Below the pieces are notes generated by a model. That model made no database searches, had not been told where the DNA came from, and was given only the letters and a program-made list of their open reading frames with translations. From NCBI GenBank assembly GCA_963281155.1, contig CAUJLY010000006.1, forward strand, positions 2,046,001 to 2,110,000: a stretch of DNA of 64,000 nt, given 5' to 3'. The stretch comes from Rhabditophanes sp. KR3021 (Eukaryota; Nematoda; Chromadorea; Rhabditida; Alloionematidae). Positions 1 to 11,301 of this stretch are shown piece by piece. The position numbers and the translations under genes are program-made. Positions within the stretch are counted from its first letter, which is position 1. The number at the start of each line of letters is the position of its first letter.

Positions 1-233
1 CAAATAGTACTCCATATTTTTATTTATTAAAAATATATCTCATTATTATTTTAGATTTGGATTGCTTAAAATTAATGTTAGCAGGTCTATCATATATTAT
101 CTTCTTTCTTATCAACGTTTCCACTTTTGTCTACAAAAGAAATTCGGATTAATTTACAAATATATATAATATATTTTGAACGACCTCCAACTGTTGCTTG
201 TGATCATCTATTATTAATTATATATACCACGAA

Positions 234-244
234 TATATATAAAA
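234..244 (+). promoter_or_regulatory. TATA-like box of the lysozyme gene
   Basis: A TATATATAAAA run lies about 65 bases before the chosen lysozyme ATG at 309, a normal distance for a short 5' leader. The rest of 1-308 is AT-rich and holds no coding signal on either strand that I can see. In particular I see no minus-strand exon matching the missing ATIC C-terminus. The region is so AT-rich that a chance match is possible. Confidence 0.35.
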
Positions 245-308
245 TACTTGATATACTTCCCATCTGCTTATTTATCATACACCCATTTTGAATCGAAAAA
301 GTGACGAC

Positions 309-903
309 ATGATGGTAAACATGGTAATTATCAAAATTATTTTTATTACTTTGTGTGTCATTTCAACCGCTCTTGCTGCTACTGAGTCCAAACAAACTAA
401 AGCAGGAGAAGGTATGTTTTTTGGGTGCGTGTTGTTAACTACAACGGTGTCCATCATCCTTTTTTGGTAATGTCATGAATAATTAAAAACTCTATTATTT
501 AGATAGTCATCAAATTGAATTCAAGAATGAATGTATTAAAGCGATGTGTATTGCAGACAGCGGATGTGTTCAAACCGGCTGCTCGATTGACATTCATGGA
601 AGACAAGGGTGTGGATATTTTCGAATGAATGTCTGGCAATTCAAGCAATGCTACCAACCTGGACGTGAAATCGGCGAAGACAGTGAAGTTGCCTGGGTCA
701 GGTGTGCTGAAGATTATGATTGCGCCTCAAACTGTATCAAGCAAGTTGCTTCTCGCTTCAGACTAAAGTGCTACGGAAAAACGCCCTGTGAACTGTTAGC
801 TAGACTTCACGACGGCGGAGCGAATGGATGTCGTACCGGAACTACTCTGACTTACTGGAGCCACGTCAAAGAAATTTGCCCAAACTGTCACAATTACTTG
901 TAA
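309..903 (+). CDS. Secreted invertebrate-type (destabilase) lysozyme, catalytic Glu replaced by Asp
   Basis: Two exons, 309-411 and 503-903, join in phase to give 167 aa. The first ATG (309) begins a signal peptide ending near VISTALA. The rest is the i-type lysozyme (destabilase) fold, which hydrolyses peptidoglycan in digestion and defence. Recognisable family blocks are CIADSGC, GCGYFRM, QCYQPG, CAEDYDCASNC, ARLHDGG and ANGCRTG. In active family members the block before SGC carries the catalytic Glu (typically ESGC); here it is Asp (ADSGC). The Asp expected in the next block (SIDIHG) is kept. The CxxCxC pattern is CxxxxC here, so one usual Cys is absent. The gene is antisense within the apparent last intron of ATIC. 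Family call sure; enzyme activity doubtful. Confidence 0.88.
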
Positions 904-1044
904 TTAGCTAGGCTGTTTTTAAAAACCTGACATCCTTCTTAAAAACCACCATCTTTTCCAAAACCGCACAACTATTACTCTTACCAACGACAATTAAATT
1001 AAATTGACACCAAAAGTTTCTATCTTAGCCCATTTTAAACTTAC

Positions 1045-4000
1045 CAATTAACAGCTTTTTCTCCAGCCAATCTGGTGCAATGAATTCTACTTTGCTGCCC
1101 AGCCCCAATCCCGATAACTTGCCCATTTAAAGCAAAGCAAACACTATTTGATTGCGTATACTTCACAGCAATAGAGGCCACTATCAAGTCATCAATAACA
1201 TTCTTTGGAAGCTGAAACAAAATGCAATTTAATTTTAAACAATTTTATTAGTATCTCTACCATTAAATTCGAAATTTTTATATCAACCACAACGATACTC
1301 TTTTATCATTTTTAGATGGGGCATTTCTATTAAAAAGCTTACATGTGTATTTTGTGATACTATGTTTTGGAAGATTTCAGCATTAATAACAGCATTGTTG
1401 CGCTTTTGTTTTAATTTTAAACCAAATACTGTTCTGACTTCATCTTCTGAAGGCAAATATTTGGGATCAATCTTCAAAACAGTATAATTCCCATTCTTTT
1501 TCTTTGCCAAGATTGAAAGAGCAGCTTCATCGTAATCAGGAGCAATCACTCCATCAGATACTTCACGATTGATCACTTTGGCTGTTAATTCATCGCACTT
1601 TTCTGATAATGCAATGAAATCTCCAAAAGAAGACATACGATCAGCTCCTATTATTTAGAAAAAAGAAAAAACACGATTAGAAAGTTGTTAATGTGTTAAA
1701 TAAATATTTAAAACATCTAAATAGTTATGACTGTGTTCACTCTGTTATAACTTTATACTTTGGATGGGTGTTTTAGCAGTTGTGGTTAAGAAGAAGCGTG
1801 GTTTTGTTTAAAGATGTGTTTCGCATTATAAAAGGGATAATTGCATTGCCGTGATCAAGGCTGTACAAGACGGAAGCTTGTGAGTACTTTTTGGAGAGTA
1901 GAAAGAAGATATTTAGATAAGATTAAATTTGTCTATTAGAATGTAGATACAAGCAGTATACACTATCATTTTACATAAGCTTCAATAATATTGGGGTTTA
2001 CAAACTCTTTGTTATCTTTGCATATTTACACACTTTAAAATAGTAGGTAGTGATTTCTGGAAAAGACAGTTAGATTAAAAAGGTGGTGAAAGTGTGATGG
2101 ATAATAATAGGTACAATCTGTCACAAATTCAAAAACTCTCACACTACTTTTAACATACCCAGTATCTTGTGAAGTCTACGTACAAACCGACTTTCGACAA
2201 CCCAATTCTGCTCTAATAAGGAAAAATATTTGGTGAATGTTTGCACCCATCAAACTTACCCCTAGCTCGAGAATAGGCAGCAGCTAAACTTGGTTTGTTT
2301 TTCTCAAGGTTCAGATCTTTGACCATGCAGGCTTGTGCCTCGGCATCTGTCAAAGGAAGACCAACAGCAGCTCCAGCTGGACTCACGTGTTTGAAGGAAG
2401 CTGCAGCTGGCAAGTTTGTTGCATAGGCAATTTCGGAAACTAGTTGCCAAGCATTCAACCCATCTAAGATATTGATATATCCTGGAGATCCGTTTAAAAC
2501 TAACATTGTAGGAAAAAGAATATTAGTAGAAGTATCTTTATTTGGTAGTTATGAATGAGTTTAAAACTGGTATCCTCTTCATAAAGAAAGCTAAAAAAGG
2601 ATGAAACTAACCTTTAATAGGCATATCTTGCTGTACTGCAAATAACTCAGCCTCTTCTTTCTGATGAGGGTTCGTTCCGTACTTTAACGGCAACTGTCTC
2701 TTCCCATTTGTAACAAATTGGCGTCGCATGTATCCACTGATAGACTCGTCGTATGAAGCCGTTTGTTCAAAAGCCTTAAAAAGTATAAAATATAAAAAGG
2801 TTGTAGGAATAGATAGTTTAAAAGAGCTAAGCAAACTTTTATTCATATAATTACATTAGTATCCACCATTATCATGTAAGATAGATACTTTGGGCATTAT
2901 ATATGAAACGATAACATCTCATTTTTTGCTTAAATATGGTCATTTGAAGTTGAAATGATAAAAGTATATCATTATCTTTAAAAACCATTCCCGTAAACAT
3001 GAATTTTTATGGGCTAACTTAGAAATCACATTTAAATTTTTTTGAAAGTCAATATAAATAATGGGATATCAAAGTTTAATCAGGAAGTCGACCAGTATGA
3101 TTAGCTAAATATGATGAATATTTATTGCTTTATGACTTTCCAAAGGTCATCCATTAAATAAGCAAAAGTTAATATTTCGAAAAGGTTTAAAAGGATTTGA
3201 AGCTATTTTAGGAGCATTAAATATTTATGAGGTCCCCAATATGTTTAATTACAAAGTTATGTGATAGCTTTTGGCTTATTAAAAGTTTTATTTATGTATA
3301 TTGTTTATGAAACAATATTTGTGGAGAAAGGGAATATTTGAAACTTTTTCAAACATCAACATGTTGCTAATAAAGAATTATTATATAATGCAACAAAACC
3401 AACTAAATGAACTCCCATTTTTTACCCACACAAAGAAGTAAAAACATTTAGGACAAAAAAACAACAAAATTATTAAGCATAACTGAGGATAAAAGTTTAC
3501 CATTCTTGCAAGAAAATTATTTCTTCGTGCTTGATGAGACTCAGTGAGTCGTGTTGAAGAAGCTGAACGGGCTGTTTGTTGTTGGATGACTCGACCATCC
3601 TCTGAACGTGAGTCGATGTCGTTGTTTCGAAAGCGTGCCATAGAAGATATTCGCGACATCTTTTAGGTCAATGGATCAGGATTTAAGGGTTAATAGATAT
3701 GGACAATGTATAAGTTTAGAATTAGAAAAATACTGTATTCAATCTTTGAGACAGCAATTCTTTTCTCTCTTTTCGAATTAATTTAAATATTTTTTAACGC
3801 AAAAACTTTTTTGTTAAATGAAGTCAGTGCCAATTTTAATTGAATTCTCTATTTGCACTTAAGAACTTTTTTGTCTAAATTTAGTAATTTGGTGTACTTA
3901 AAAGGTTTGTGCTTAAGTTGGGTTTGGCTGGCAAGTAGCGTCTTATCAACCTGAAATAATTTTTGATATGATTAACCCTTTGGCCTGGAATTAACTTCAA

Positions 4001-6317
4001 ATTCTTAGAATATGCGTGGTAGTAGGCAAGAAATGATTAACAGATGAAGCGTAGGGTCAAAATATATCCTTGTTCATGGCATTGAAAACATAAATAAAAA
4101 TATAAACTTTAAAATCTCAAACATTATCCTACTACAAAGAGTAACTAACTTTATAAGTATAAATATGTTCACCTTATTAGAAGAGGAAATGAGTTGAGAA
4201 GGGAATCTACAATTAGAAGTGAGTCTAGAATAGATTACTACTGAAAAAAGAATTGAAGAATCTGCATTGCCATACATTCAATAAACCACAATTCATTCAA
4301 CAGTAAAATGATACTCAAAGATGATTTGATTACCAAAAGTTATGGCCCATCTGGGGTGGATATCGTTCGCATAGTGCGAATTGGCATTACTCGTATCATT
4401 CATTATCTCTGAGGCTATAATATCCTTATGATACCGATGTGAAACACTCATATTTGTAGAATTTAATTTGTCCTATGTCTCACACATTAAACAGCTTACA
4501 TCCTTTAAGCTATATCATATATATAATCATTACCGCTAAATTTGCACGTTAAAAACTTTTTAAAGGAAAGGAAGAGGAAGCATATTGATACTAGTATTTA
4601 TATAATATAGAGTAGTTACAACATATCTTGTAATGATACCAACAACCACATAATCAAAAGAATCTACTTTTTGTTTGCAATCAACACACTTGCTCCAATA
4701 TTAATTGTTGAGCAAGAAAGGAAATTATTCATAGAGACATATAAATATATCCTTTTGTGACAATAAATAATACGAACATCAAATACTTAAAATCTCATTT
4801 TAAAAAACTATATTTCAAAAAGATAGATACTCTTCAAGAACATATCAAATAAATCTGGATATGTCAGTTCGTATTGTTTTAATTTAGACAAAAAAGAACC
4901 AATTTGTCTTGATATATTTTTGAACATTCGAAACAATATAATAAGATTAATAGTTTTATGAGCTCGCTTCAGTTTTTTTCGGAATAAAAATGTAAATTCA
5001 ATTTTAAAATGATATGTGAATTAAAGTGGTATGAAAAAGGAACCTTTTTTGTATCTTCTTTCACAATTTACTTCCCGGAATAAAAAAGCTTTTGTTGATG
5101 AAATTTTTTCATTAATGAAAACCAAATTGATAGATGTTATCGTGTTCTATTGTTTTATTTGTTTTATGAGATTTTTTGTTGATAGTTACACTTACCTTCA
5201 ATGCTAGTTCGAGGCGAAATTGAGCAGATGTTTTGTTAGAATTTGAATTTAGCTGAAAATGGGCAACAGTGTGAGTAAGAATGTTTCAAAAAAATAATAA
5301 GAAAAAGGAAGTAGTACAAAAGATAAGTAAAAACAATGGATTTCATTAAGGCAACTGTCATACAAAACAATCTCATTTTTTAGTAATCCAAGTTGTAACT
5401 TCTAATTAAATTATCCATCCATGTACATGCATTTGTCATGATTAGGAGACTATCTAAATTGCTTTGATGCAATATGAAAATAACTATTATGAAAAGAAGC
5501 CAAATTATATCAGTCTTTCTTTATAACAAAAAATTAGACTTTTCAATAATTCCTATGAGCATTGAGCTCTATTGTTTTAAGAAATAGTTGTAGATATATG
5601 AACATATGCTAGAATGACGGAGATTAAATTTATCTTATTTGTCGTCTTCATAAAAACATATATCCTATCTATTCTTCTTTTAACAACTATCTGAGAAGTA
5701 AAAAAGAAACTATTTATAAGTTCACCAATTTCTATAAATCTTAACGATGAAGGATCGTAAATAACATTGAAAAGGACACAACAACAAACCTCGTTCAAAA
5801 GATGTGGATAGTCACCAATATCACAAATCACTGACACTCGTTCATAATTTTTGGCCCCTGCTCTTAGCAAGGCGACTCCACCAATATCAATGTTATCAAT
5901 CGCTTTTTCATGGTTGATCTTTCCATCGCCCTTGATAACTTTGTCGAAAGGATACAGGTTAACGATGACAATATCAATTAAATTAAAGTCCAAGCTTTCC
6001 ATTTCCTCTAAATCTTCATTTCTAGCCAAGATACCAGCATGAATAGCTGGATGTAGTGTTTTAACACGACCACCTAACATTTCTTCAAACTTGGTAATAT
6101 CACTTACTTCTGTCACTTTAACATTATTGTCTCGTAAAAGAGCGGCAGTTCCTCCGGAAGCTATCAAAGTATATTCTTTGTTTTTTAAAGCCTGACCAAG
6201 CTCGATTATGTTTGTTTTATCGGAAACACTAATTAAAGCTACCGGTTTACGAGGCGCCACATATTCTTCACTCTTTGTTTGGGATTTTTTACTAGTTAGG
6301 GGTAGCTTGTCACTCAT
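1045..6317 (-). CDS. atic: Bifunctional purine biosynthesis protein ATIC/PurH (AICAR formyltransferase / IMP cyclohydrolase), C-terminus missing
   Basis: The enzyme does the last two steps of de novo IMP synthesis. Six minus-strand exons join in phase: 5790-6317, 5196-5252, 2612-2774, 2260-2499, 1343-1647 and 1045-1211, giving about 486 aa. The first exon is the IMP cyclohydrolase domain ([54 protein letters not shown]). Later exons are the transformylase, with the catalytic Lys-His in [28 protein letters not shown], and [14 protein letters not shown]. The last exon ends inside a codon at a good GTAAGT donor. The final roughly 110-130 residues known from the family, with its FPFRD block, are not found in 1-1044, so the gene either continues left of the window or is truncated. 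The 2.4 kb intron between exons 2 and 3 is unusually long here. Confidence 0.9.
3501..3659 (-). other. Exon-like open segment inside an ATIC intron (possible alternative first exon or nested gene)
   Basis: A 53-codon open stretch starts at ATG 3659, with an in-frame TAA six bases upstream, and stops at a GTAAAC donor after codon boundary 3501. The peptide is rich in Arg and Ser ([14 protein letters not shown]..., ending RRNNFLARM). It is in phase 0 with the next ATIC exon (2774), so it could splice there and give an ATIC form lacking the cyclohydrolase domain. It could equally start an unrelated gene, or be chance. No other downstream exon was found. I do not recognise the peptide. Confidence 0.3.
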
Positions 6318-7614
6318 TGCATGTGTAATAAATAAAATGTTATTCAATATAAAAAAGCACCAATTAAATTTAATAGCAAATGGTGTGATTGTTTGGTATA
6401 TTGTTATCAGTTACAATTTTTTATTCCAGCAGATCAATTGCTTACTCTCAAGATGCACAATTGAGACACGTACAAAGGAAAGGTGTAAAAAGACATATAA
6501 CAGTGATGTCAAACACTTTTACTTCCAATGTTTGAACATCCAAATTTCTGTAACCTATAACTTGAACTAAATTGATTATAATTAATAAAGGTTGTGACGA
6601 TTGTAATACACAAACCCATGAAAAATGTTGTAAATGTTTATAATGAGCGCAGCATAAACATAAAGTAATATTTTGTTGTACACATTCTTATCATTAATTA
6701 AATCTTTCCAATATAATCTAATCATTTTTGCTAGAAATGATGGCCATTTGATTTGTTGAGTTTAACATTCTATTGACATAGCCAAAGGACAACAGACCCC
6801 AAACTTTTTTAAACTATATACTTAACCCATCGATGCAACTTTTAAAACATCTCCATTAAACATCTTTCCAAGTCAGACACCCTACTTCTTGGATGGCACA
6901 TATGGCCCAAGCTTGTTAAAATAAAGGGGTGTGAGGAAGAGGTCTTGGTGCCCTTTATCAATAAGACTTCACACCGTTTCATCTCTCGTCCTTCTAAAGA
7001 AAAGAGATATCTCGTTCAAACTAACAAAAAATAGTTATATCTATTCTATGTAAACAACATAGTACTACTTTTCCTAAAAAACTACCGCTAAATCAGTTTC
7101 ATTTCAAAATTCTATGCATTTAACATCCAAAATGATAGCAATATATTTTTGCTATACTTCATCATAAATACATACCCATGTTGTCTTTTTACTTTTTTGG
7201 TTAGTGCTAACAAACAAGCTATAAACTATAGTTACACATCTAGATATTTTTTACAACACCTTTATAAATGCATGCTATATTAACCTTTTTGTATAATAAA
7301 GTTGACACATGAAGACGGTTCACTTGACTCTGATTTGATAATAAAATATAACCTACTCTGCAAAGTCGAAGACTATTTAATAATGTAAAAGCTATAAACG
7401 ATTACTTCTTATATGTTTCTCGATTCATGCATTTATTCTTAAAGACATCATTTGTGGGCATATTTCTTTTTATTAGAATGCAAAAAAGGTTCTTTCATGC
7501 ATCAATGCCACCACAGAGTATATATTTAAGACGGTAGATAAAAAGGGAAACTGTTTTATTTTACTAGTTGATTTAGTTTTGGCGTGGCTGTGGTTTATTC
7601 TTTTTATTTTAAAT
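6318..7614. other. Divergent intergenic region between ATIC and NAPRT
   Basis: About 1.3 kb between two gene starts that point away from each other, so it probably holds both promoters. It is AT-rich with no convincing ORF. A TATATATTTA at 7519-7528 lies about 90 bases before the NAPRT start. I see no repeats or RNA gene in it. Confidence 0.5.
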
Positions 7615-9393
7615 ATGGCATTTATTCTTGAACCAGGTAAAGATGTACTTTTATTGGTGGTTGTTATTGCTAGTTTTGCGTGAAATTTTAAACCTTTTAA
7701 ATTGAGTATAGATGTTTACCTTTTTCCAGAATCTTCAAATTTAATTATGTCGAATGGATTACATTTAAATGGACAGGATTCACTATGCCAGCCTCTCCTA
7801 ACTGACTATTACCAAATAACAATGTGTTATGCTTACTGGAAGTCAGGAACCCACGAGAATCCTTCAGTCTTCGACTTATTTTTTCGCAAAAACCCATTTC
7901 AAGGAGAATATACAGTTTTTGCCGGTCTGGAGGACGTTATCCGCTTTGTTCAGCATTTTAAGTTCAGTCGTAGCGATATAGACTTTCTTATTTCGATTAT
8001 GCCTGAAACTACTGAACCGGCTTTTTTTGAATATTTGGAGTCATTGGATTGTAGCAAATTGAAAATCTATGCTATACCGGAAGGTACCATTACATTTCCC
8101 AAAGTTCCCCTTCTTACGCTCGAAGGACCACTAGCCATTTGCCAACTACTAGAAACTTCCTTCCTCAATCTTGTTAATTATGCTAGTTTGGTGGCAACTA
8201 ATGCAGCACGTTTTAGATATGTTGCTGGTGATCATGTCGAACTTTTGGAGTTTGGGCTGAGACGTGCTCAGGGTCCAAATGGAGGATTGTCTGCCTCCAA
8301 ATATTGTTATTTAGGAGGATTTGACGGTAGTAGTAATATTCTAGCTGGCAAATTATTTGGAATTCCAGTCAAAGGAACTCAAGCCCATTCTTTCATTTGT
8401 TCGTTTGAGGAAGAGTCTGATTTTAAGGTTAGACAATTAACCTCTGCCGACAAGTCGAAAACTGTAGACTTGCTTGATTTATCACAGAACAAGATAACTC
8501 TCCTAATGGATAACATGGATTGGAGTGTATCTAGACAAGAGTTATCTAAAGGAGAGTTACTAGCCTTTTGTGCGTATGCTATTGCCTTTCCTAATGCCTT
8601 TTTAGCGTTAGTTGACACATATAATGTGTTACGAAGTGGAGTTGTGAATTTTCTCGCTGTTACATTAGCTTTGCATGACTTGGGCTATAGAAGTTTGGGG
8701 TGTCGAATTGATAGTGGGGATTTGGTTTATTTGTCAACTGAAATTAGAGCCATTTTTAGAAAGGTTCCTCTTTTTGCTTCTCAATATAAGGATTGTATTG
8801 ATAACCTCAAAATTGTAGCTTCGAATGATATTAATGAAGGTACTATTCAGTCTTTTAATGAACAAAAACATGAAATAAACTCTTTTGGAGTCGGGACTCA
8901 TCTTGTTACTTGTCAGAAACAACCAGCTTTAGGGTGTGTATTTAAGTTGGTAGCTGTTTCAGGTCTTCCAAAGATTAAGTTAAGTCAAGAGGTTGGGAAG
9001 ATAACTATTCCGGGCAAGAAGAGTTGTTACAGAATTTATGGGAAAAGTCAATACTCAATCCTCGACTTAATGACCCTCGAAAACGAACCTGCTCCACAAC
9101 CAGGCCAAGAAATCCTTTGCAGACATCCATTCGAAGAAGGAAAAAGAGCCATCGTAATTCCTTCCAAAGTCGTCAAACTTCAACAAACAGCTTGGGAAGA
9201 AGGCAAAATTTGTTGTGAATTACCTTCCTTAATTGAAATCAAACAACATTTAAACGACTCCATGTCTCACATTCGTAAAGATCACCGTCGTTTCGTCAAC
9301 CCTACACCTTACAAAATTTCAGTCAGTGCAAAGTTATACGAATTTCTACACTCCATTTGGCTACAGAATGCTCCTGTTGGCAAATTAGAGTAA
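7615..9393 (+). CDS. nprt-1: Nicotinate phosphoribosyltransferase
   Basis: The enzyme converts nicotinate and PRPP to nicotinate mononucleotide in the Preiss-Handler route of NAD synthesis, in the cytosol. A 22-nt first exon (7615-7636) ending at a GTAAAG donor joins in phase to 7730-9393 after a TTTTTCCAG acceptor, giving a protein starting MAFILEPESS. If instead the second exon is trans-spliced, the start would be ATG 7747. The body matches the full family: LLTDYYQITM near the N-terminus, FFRKNPF, YASLVATNAARFR, EFGLRRAQGPNGG, YLGGFDGSSN, GTQAHSF, RIDSGDL, the FGVGT/LVTCQKQPALGCVFKL block, and a C-terminal HRRFVNPTPYK. Length (about 561 aa) is normal and no residue looks broken. The gene symbol follows the C. 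elegans name by homology. Confidence 0.95.
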
Positions 9394-10611
9394 TAGGAAC
9401 TATGTATTAGATAAACCTTTCATAAACAAAAGATATAAACATTCACTAATAATCTTTAGGATATTTGTATAGAAGAAGCTAGATTTGTATGCATTCACAA
9501 ATTTCTATTATTAAAACATTTAAGGAACATATAAATATATAAAGAGACATGTAAACATTATATTAAATAGATTTTTATCTTAATCAAGACATTTACAATA
9601 AAGAATATATAAAACAATTGTATGCATTTAACAAAGAAGCAGCAGAAAATGTCTGAAAAATAATTAATACCATTTTAATTGCAAACTCACATTTGCTTTA
9701 AAATTAGATGTTTAAGTTTCAAAGTAAAGTTTGATTAATCAAGATTAAACAAGAATAAACAGGAACTGAATCAGCGTCCCATATTCAGAATCTGACATTG
9801 AAGCAATAGTGCAAGCAAATGCAAATTATAATGATTGAAATACAGAAAAGAGTTTTCCAAAATTCAGTACAGTACATTGTAATGAAGGAAAAGTGATAAT
9901 CTGAAAGTATTAAAATTATAACTTTAAGTTTGGATAAAATGGCAGAAATATAATGACATAAAAATGTTCTGGATTTGTTAAATTACTATTTTATTTAACG
10001 ACCAATAAAGTTTATTAAAAATGAATGATTTTACTTTATTTGGGTGGTCTTTTTAAGTAAAAGTTTTTAGAAAATAAATAATTCAGGCCAAATTTTTTAT
10101 TATATTGAAATTACTACTTAATTCAATTAAAAGGTACTTAAATATTTATTTTAAATTAAATGCCGTACAAGAGTTCTAATATTTAGCAACCTTTTAGAAT
10201 GCCTTTTATTAACTTTACTCTTGCCATAAGAAATGCTCAAAATTTATTTTCACACCGTCATTATTGCGTTTATTAACTAATACCTAGCAAAATGACCAAA
10301 AAGAGCTACAAATTAATATTGCTTCAACAACATATTCCCTTGGGGATAGACTTCATTATTGTCACTTTCAAATATGAATTTGTAAAGTTTTACAGATCAT
10401 TCTTAATACATTAACTAAATCCCATCGTAGACTTAAATGCAAATTTGGAAAGAATAACTAATGTTTCCAATAGATTCATACATGTGCTATCTAATAACCT
10501 TATCACTTTTGAAATGAGTAATAACTTCTGATAGATATAAAGGATAACGAAATTTATATTGCTACTTTTCTTTTACGAACATGCGAATGGCTTTGATAAA
10601 GACAAAAAGAG
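9394..10611. other. Intergenic, no gene seen
   Basis: AT-rich DNA downstream of NAPRT. No open frame of useful length, no splice-bounded exon with coding character and no structured RNA were recognised on either strand. Confidence 0.5.
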
Positions 10612-10857
10612 CGCGTTACCTTAGATCAAATTGGTGGTGCAATCATAGCTAAATACGGTTTCAGTGAACCGAAGTAAAAGATGCCTTCGAAAGGGTTGGT
10701 TTGATACAAGTAGACATTTATCAGCTGGTGAAATAGTTGATTTCTTCATCAAATTAGAAAACTTGTAGATGATCTTGGTATTAAACCTGAATCTGTTAAA
10801 CCATCTCTTTTGCGAAAACTGTTGCTGAAAAGAATAAAATAAGCTCCAGGTAAGCAA
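10612..10857 (+). pseudogene. Decayed protein-coding fragment with several frameshifts
   Basis: Coding-like text continues across this stretch but only by changing frame several times. It begins with RVTLDQIGGAIIAKYGFSEP, then after a stop in that frame KDAFERVGLIQVDIYQLVK. After a further shift comes IRKLVDDLGIKPESVKPS, and finally KTVAEKNKISS. The reading frames interlock in one direction, and amino-acid use looks protein-like, so it is probably the remnant of a gene copy. I cannot name the parent family. It ends about 12 bases before the tRNA 3' end; tRNA flanks are common insertion sites, so it may be an inserted fragment, but that is inference. Confidence 0.45.
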
Positions 10858-10861
10858 AGGC

Positions 10862-10866
10862 AAAAA
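10862..10866 (-). terminator. RNA polymerase III T-run terminator
   Basis: Five consecutive T on the minus strand lie three bases after the tRNA 3' end, as expected for Pol III termination of the tRNA-Val transcript. Confidence 0.7.
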
Positions 10867-10869
10867 GTA

Positions 10870-10942
10870 TGATCCCGGGCGGTCTCGATCCACCGGCCTT
10901 CTGTGTGTTAGACAGATGTGATAACCACTACACCACGGGAGC
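10870..10942 (-). tRNA. tRNA-Val (anticodon AAC)
   Basis: A 73-nt cloverleaf is readable on the minus strand. Acceptor strands are GCTCCCG and CGGGATC, pairing except for one C-T mismatch at the second pair. The D arm contains the box-A-like TGGTGTAGTGGTTATCAC. The anticodon stem TCTGT/ACAGA is perfect and its loop CTAACAC gives anticodon AAC. The T stem GGTGG/CCGCC encloses loop ATCGAGA, which has A where T54 is usual. Discriminator base is A and there is no intron. A T-run terminator follows. Sequence and anticodon match eukaryotic tRNA-Val. The acceptor mismatch and altered T loop could mean weak expression. Confidence 0.9.
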
Positions 10943-11301
10943 TTGTCATTCATGCTAATGGCTTACTTAAATAAGTTTTTTAAAAGTATTTTATTTTAAG
11001 TATTATTATTGTCAGAGTTTTATTCGGAAGAAGCTGAATGAAAAACAAGCAATTGAACGGCCACATATATTTAAAAAGCTTTTTCTAGTCATATAAGAAA
11101 TCTACTGGTAAAAAATCAAACTATTTGGTGGATGGGAAAAAAAGTTATGCAAATATATTAGTGTTACTAACTTTATTTCTACTACTGTATTACAATAGCA
11201 ATTTATATTAGTTGAACGAGGTCATAAGAAATAATTAACTGACAAATAAAACACAGATGTTAATAATTGGAAATGATTTGTAATAATAAATAATATTTCT
11301 T
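10943..11301. other. Intergenic, no gene seen
   Basis: Short AT-rich spacer between the tRNA 5' end and the 3' end of the chemoreceptor gene. Nothing coding was recognised. Confidence 0.5.

Noticed and set aside
4074..4277. Minus-strand open frame in the long ATIC intron with an AG...GTGAAC-bounded part
   Set aside because: Weak donor, no phase agreement with ATIC exons that adds known sequence, and no protein-like composition.
10621..10953. 110-codon open frame overlapping the tRNA (minus strand)
   Set aside because: It runs through the tRNA-Val gene and has no coding character; the tRNA explains the structured part.
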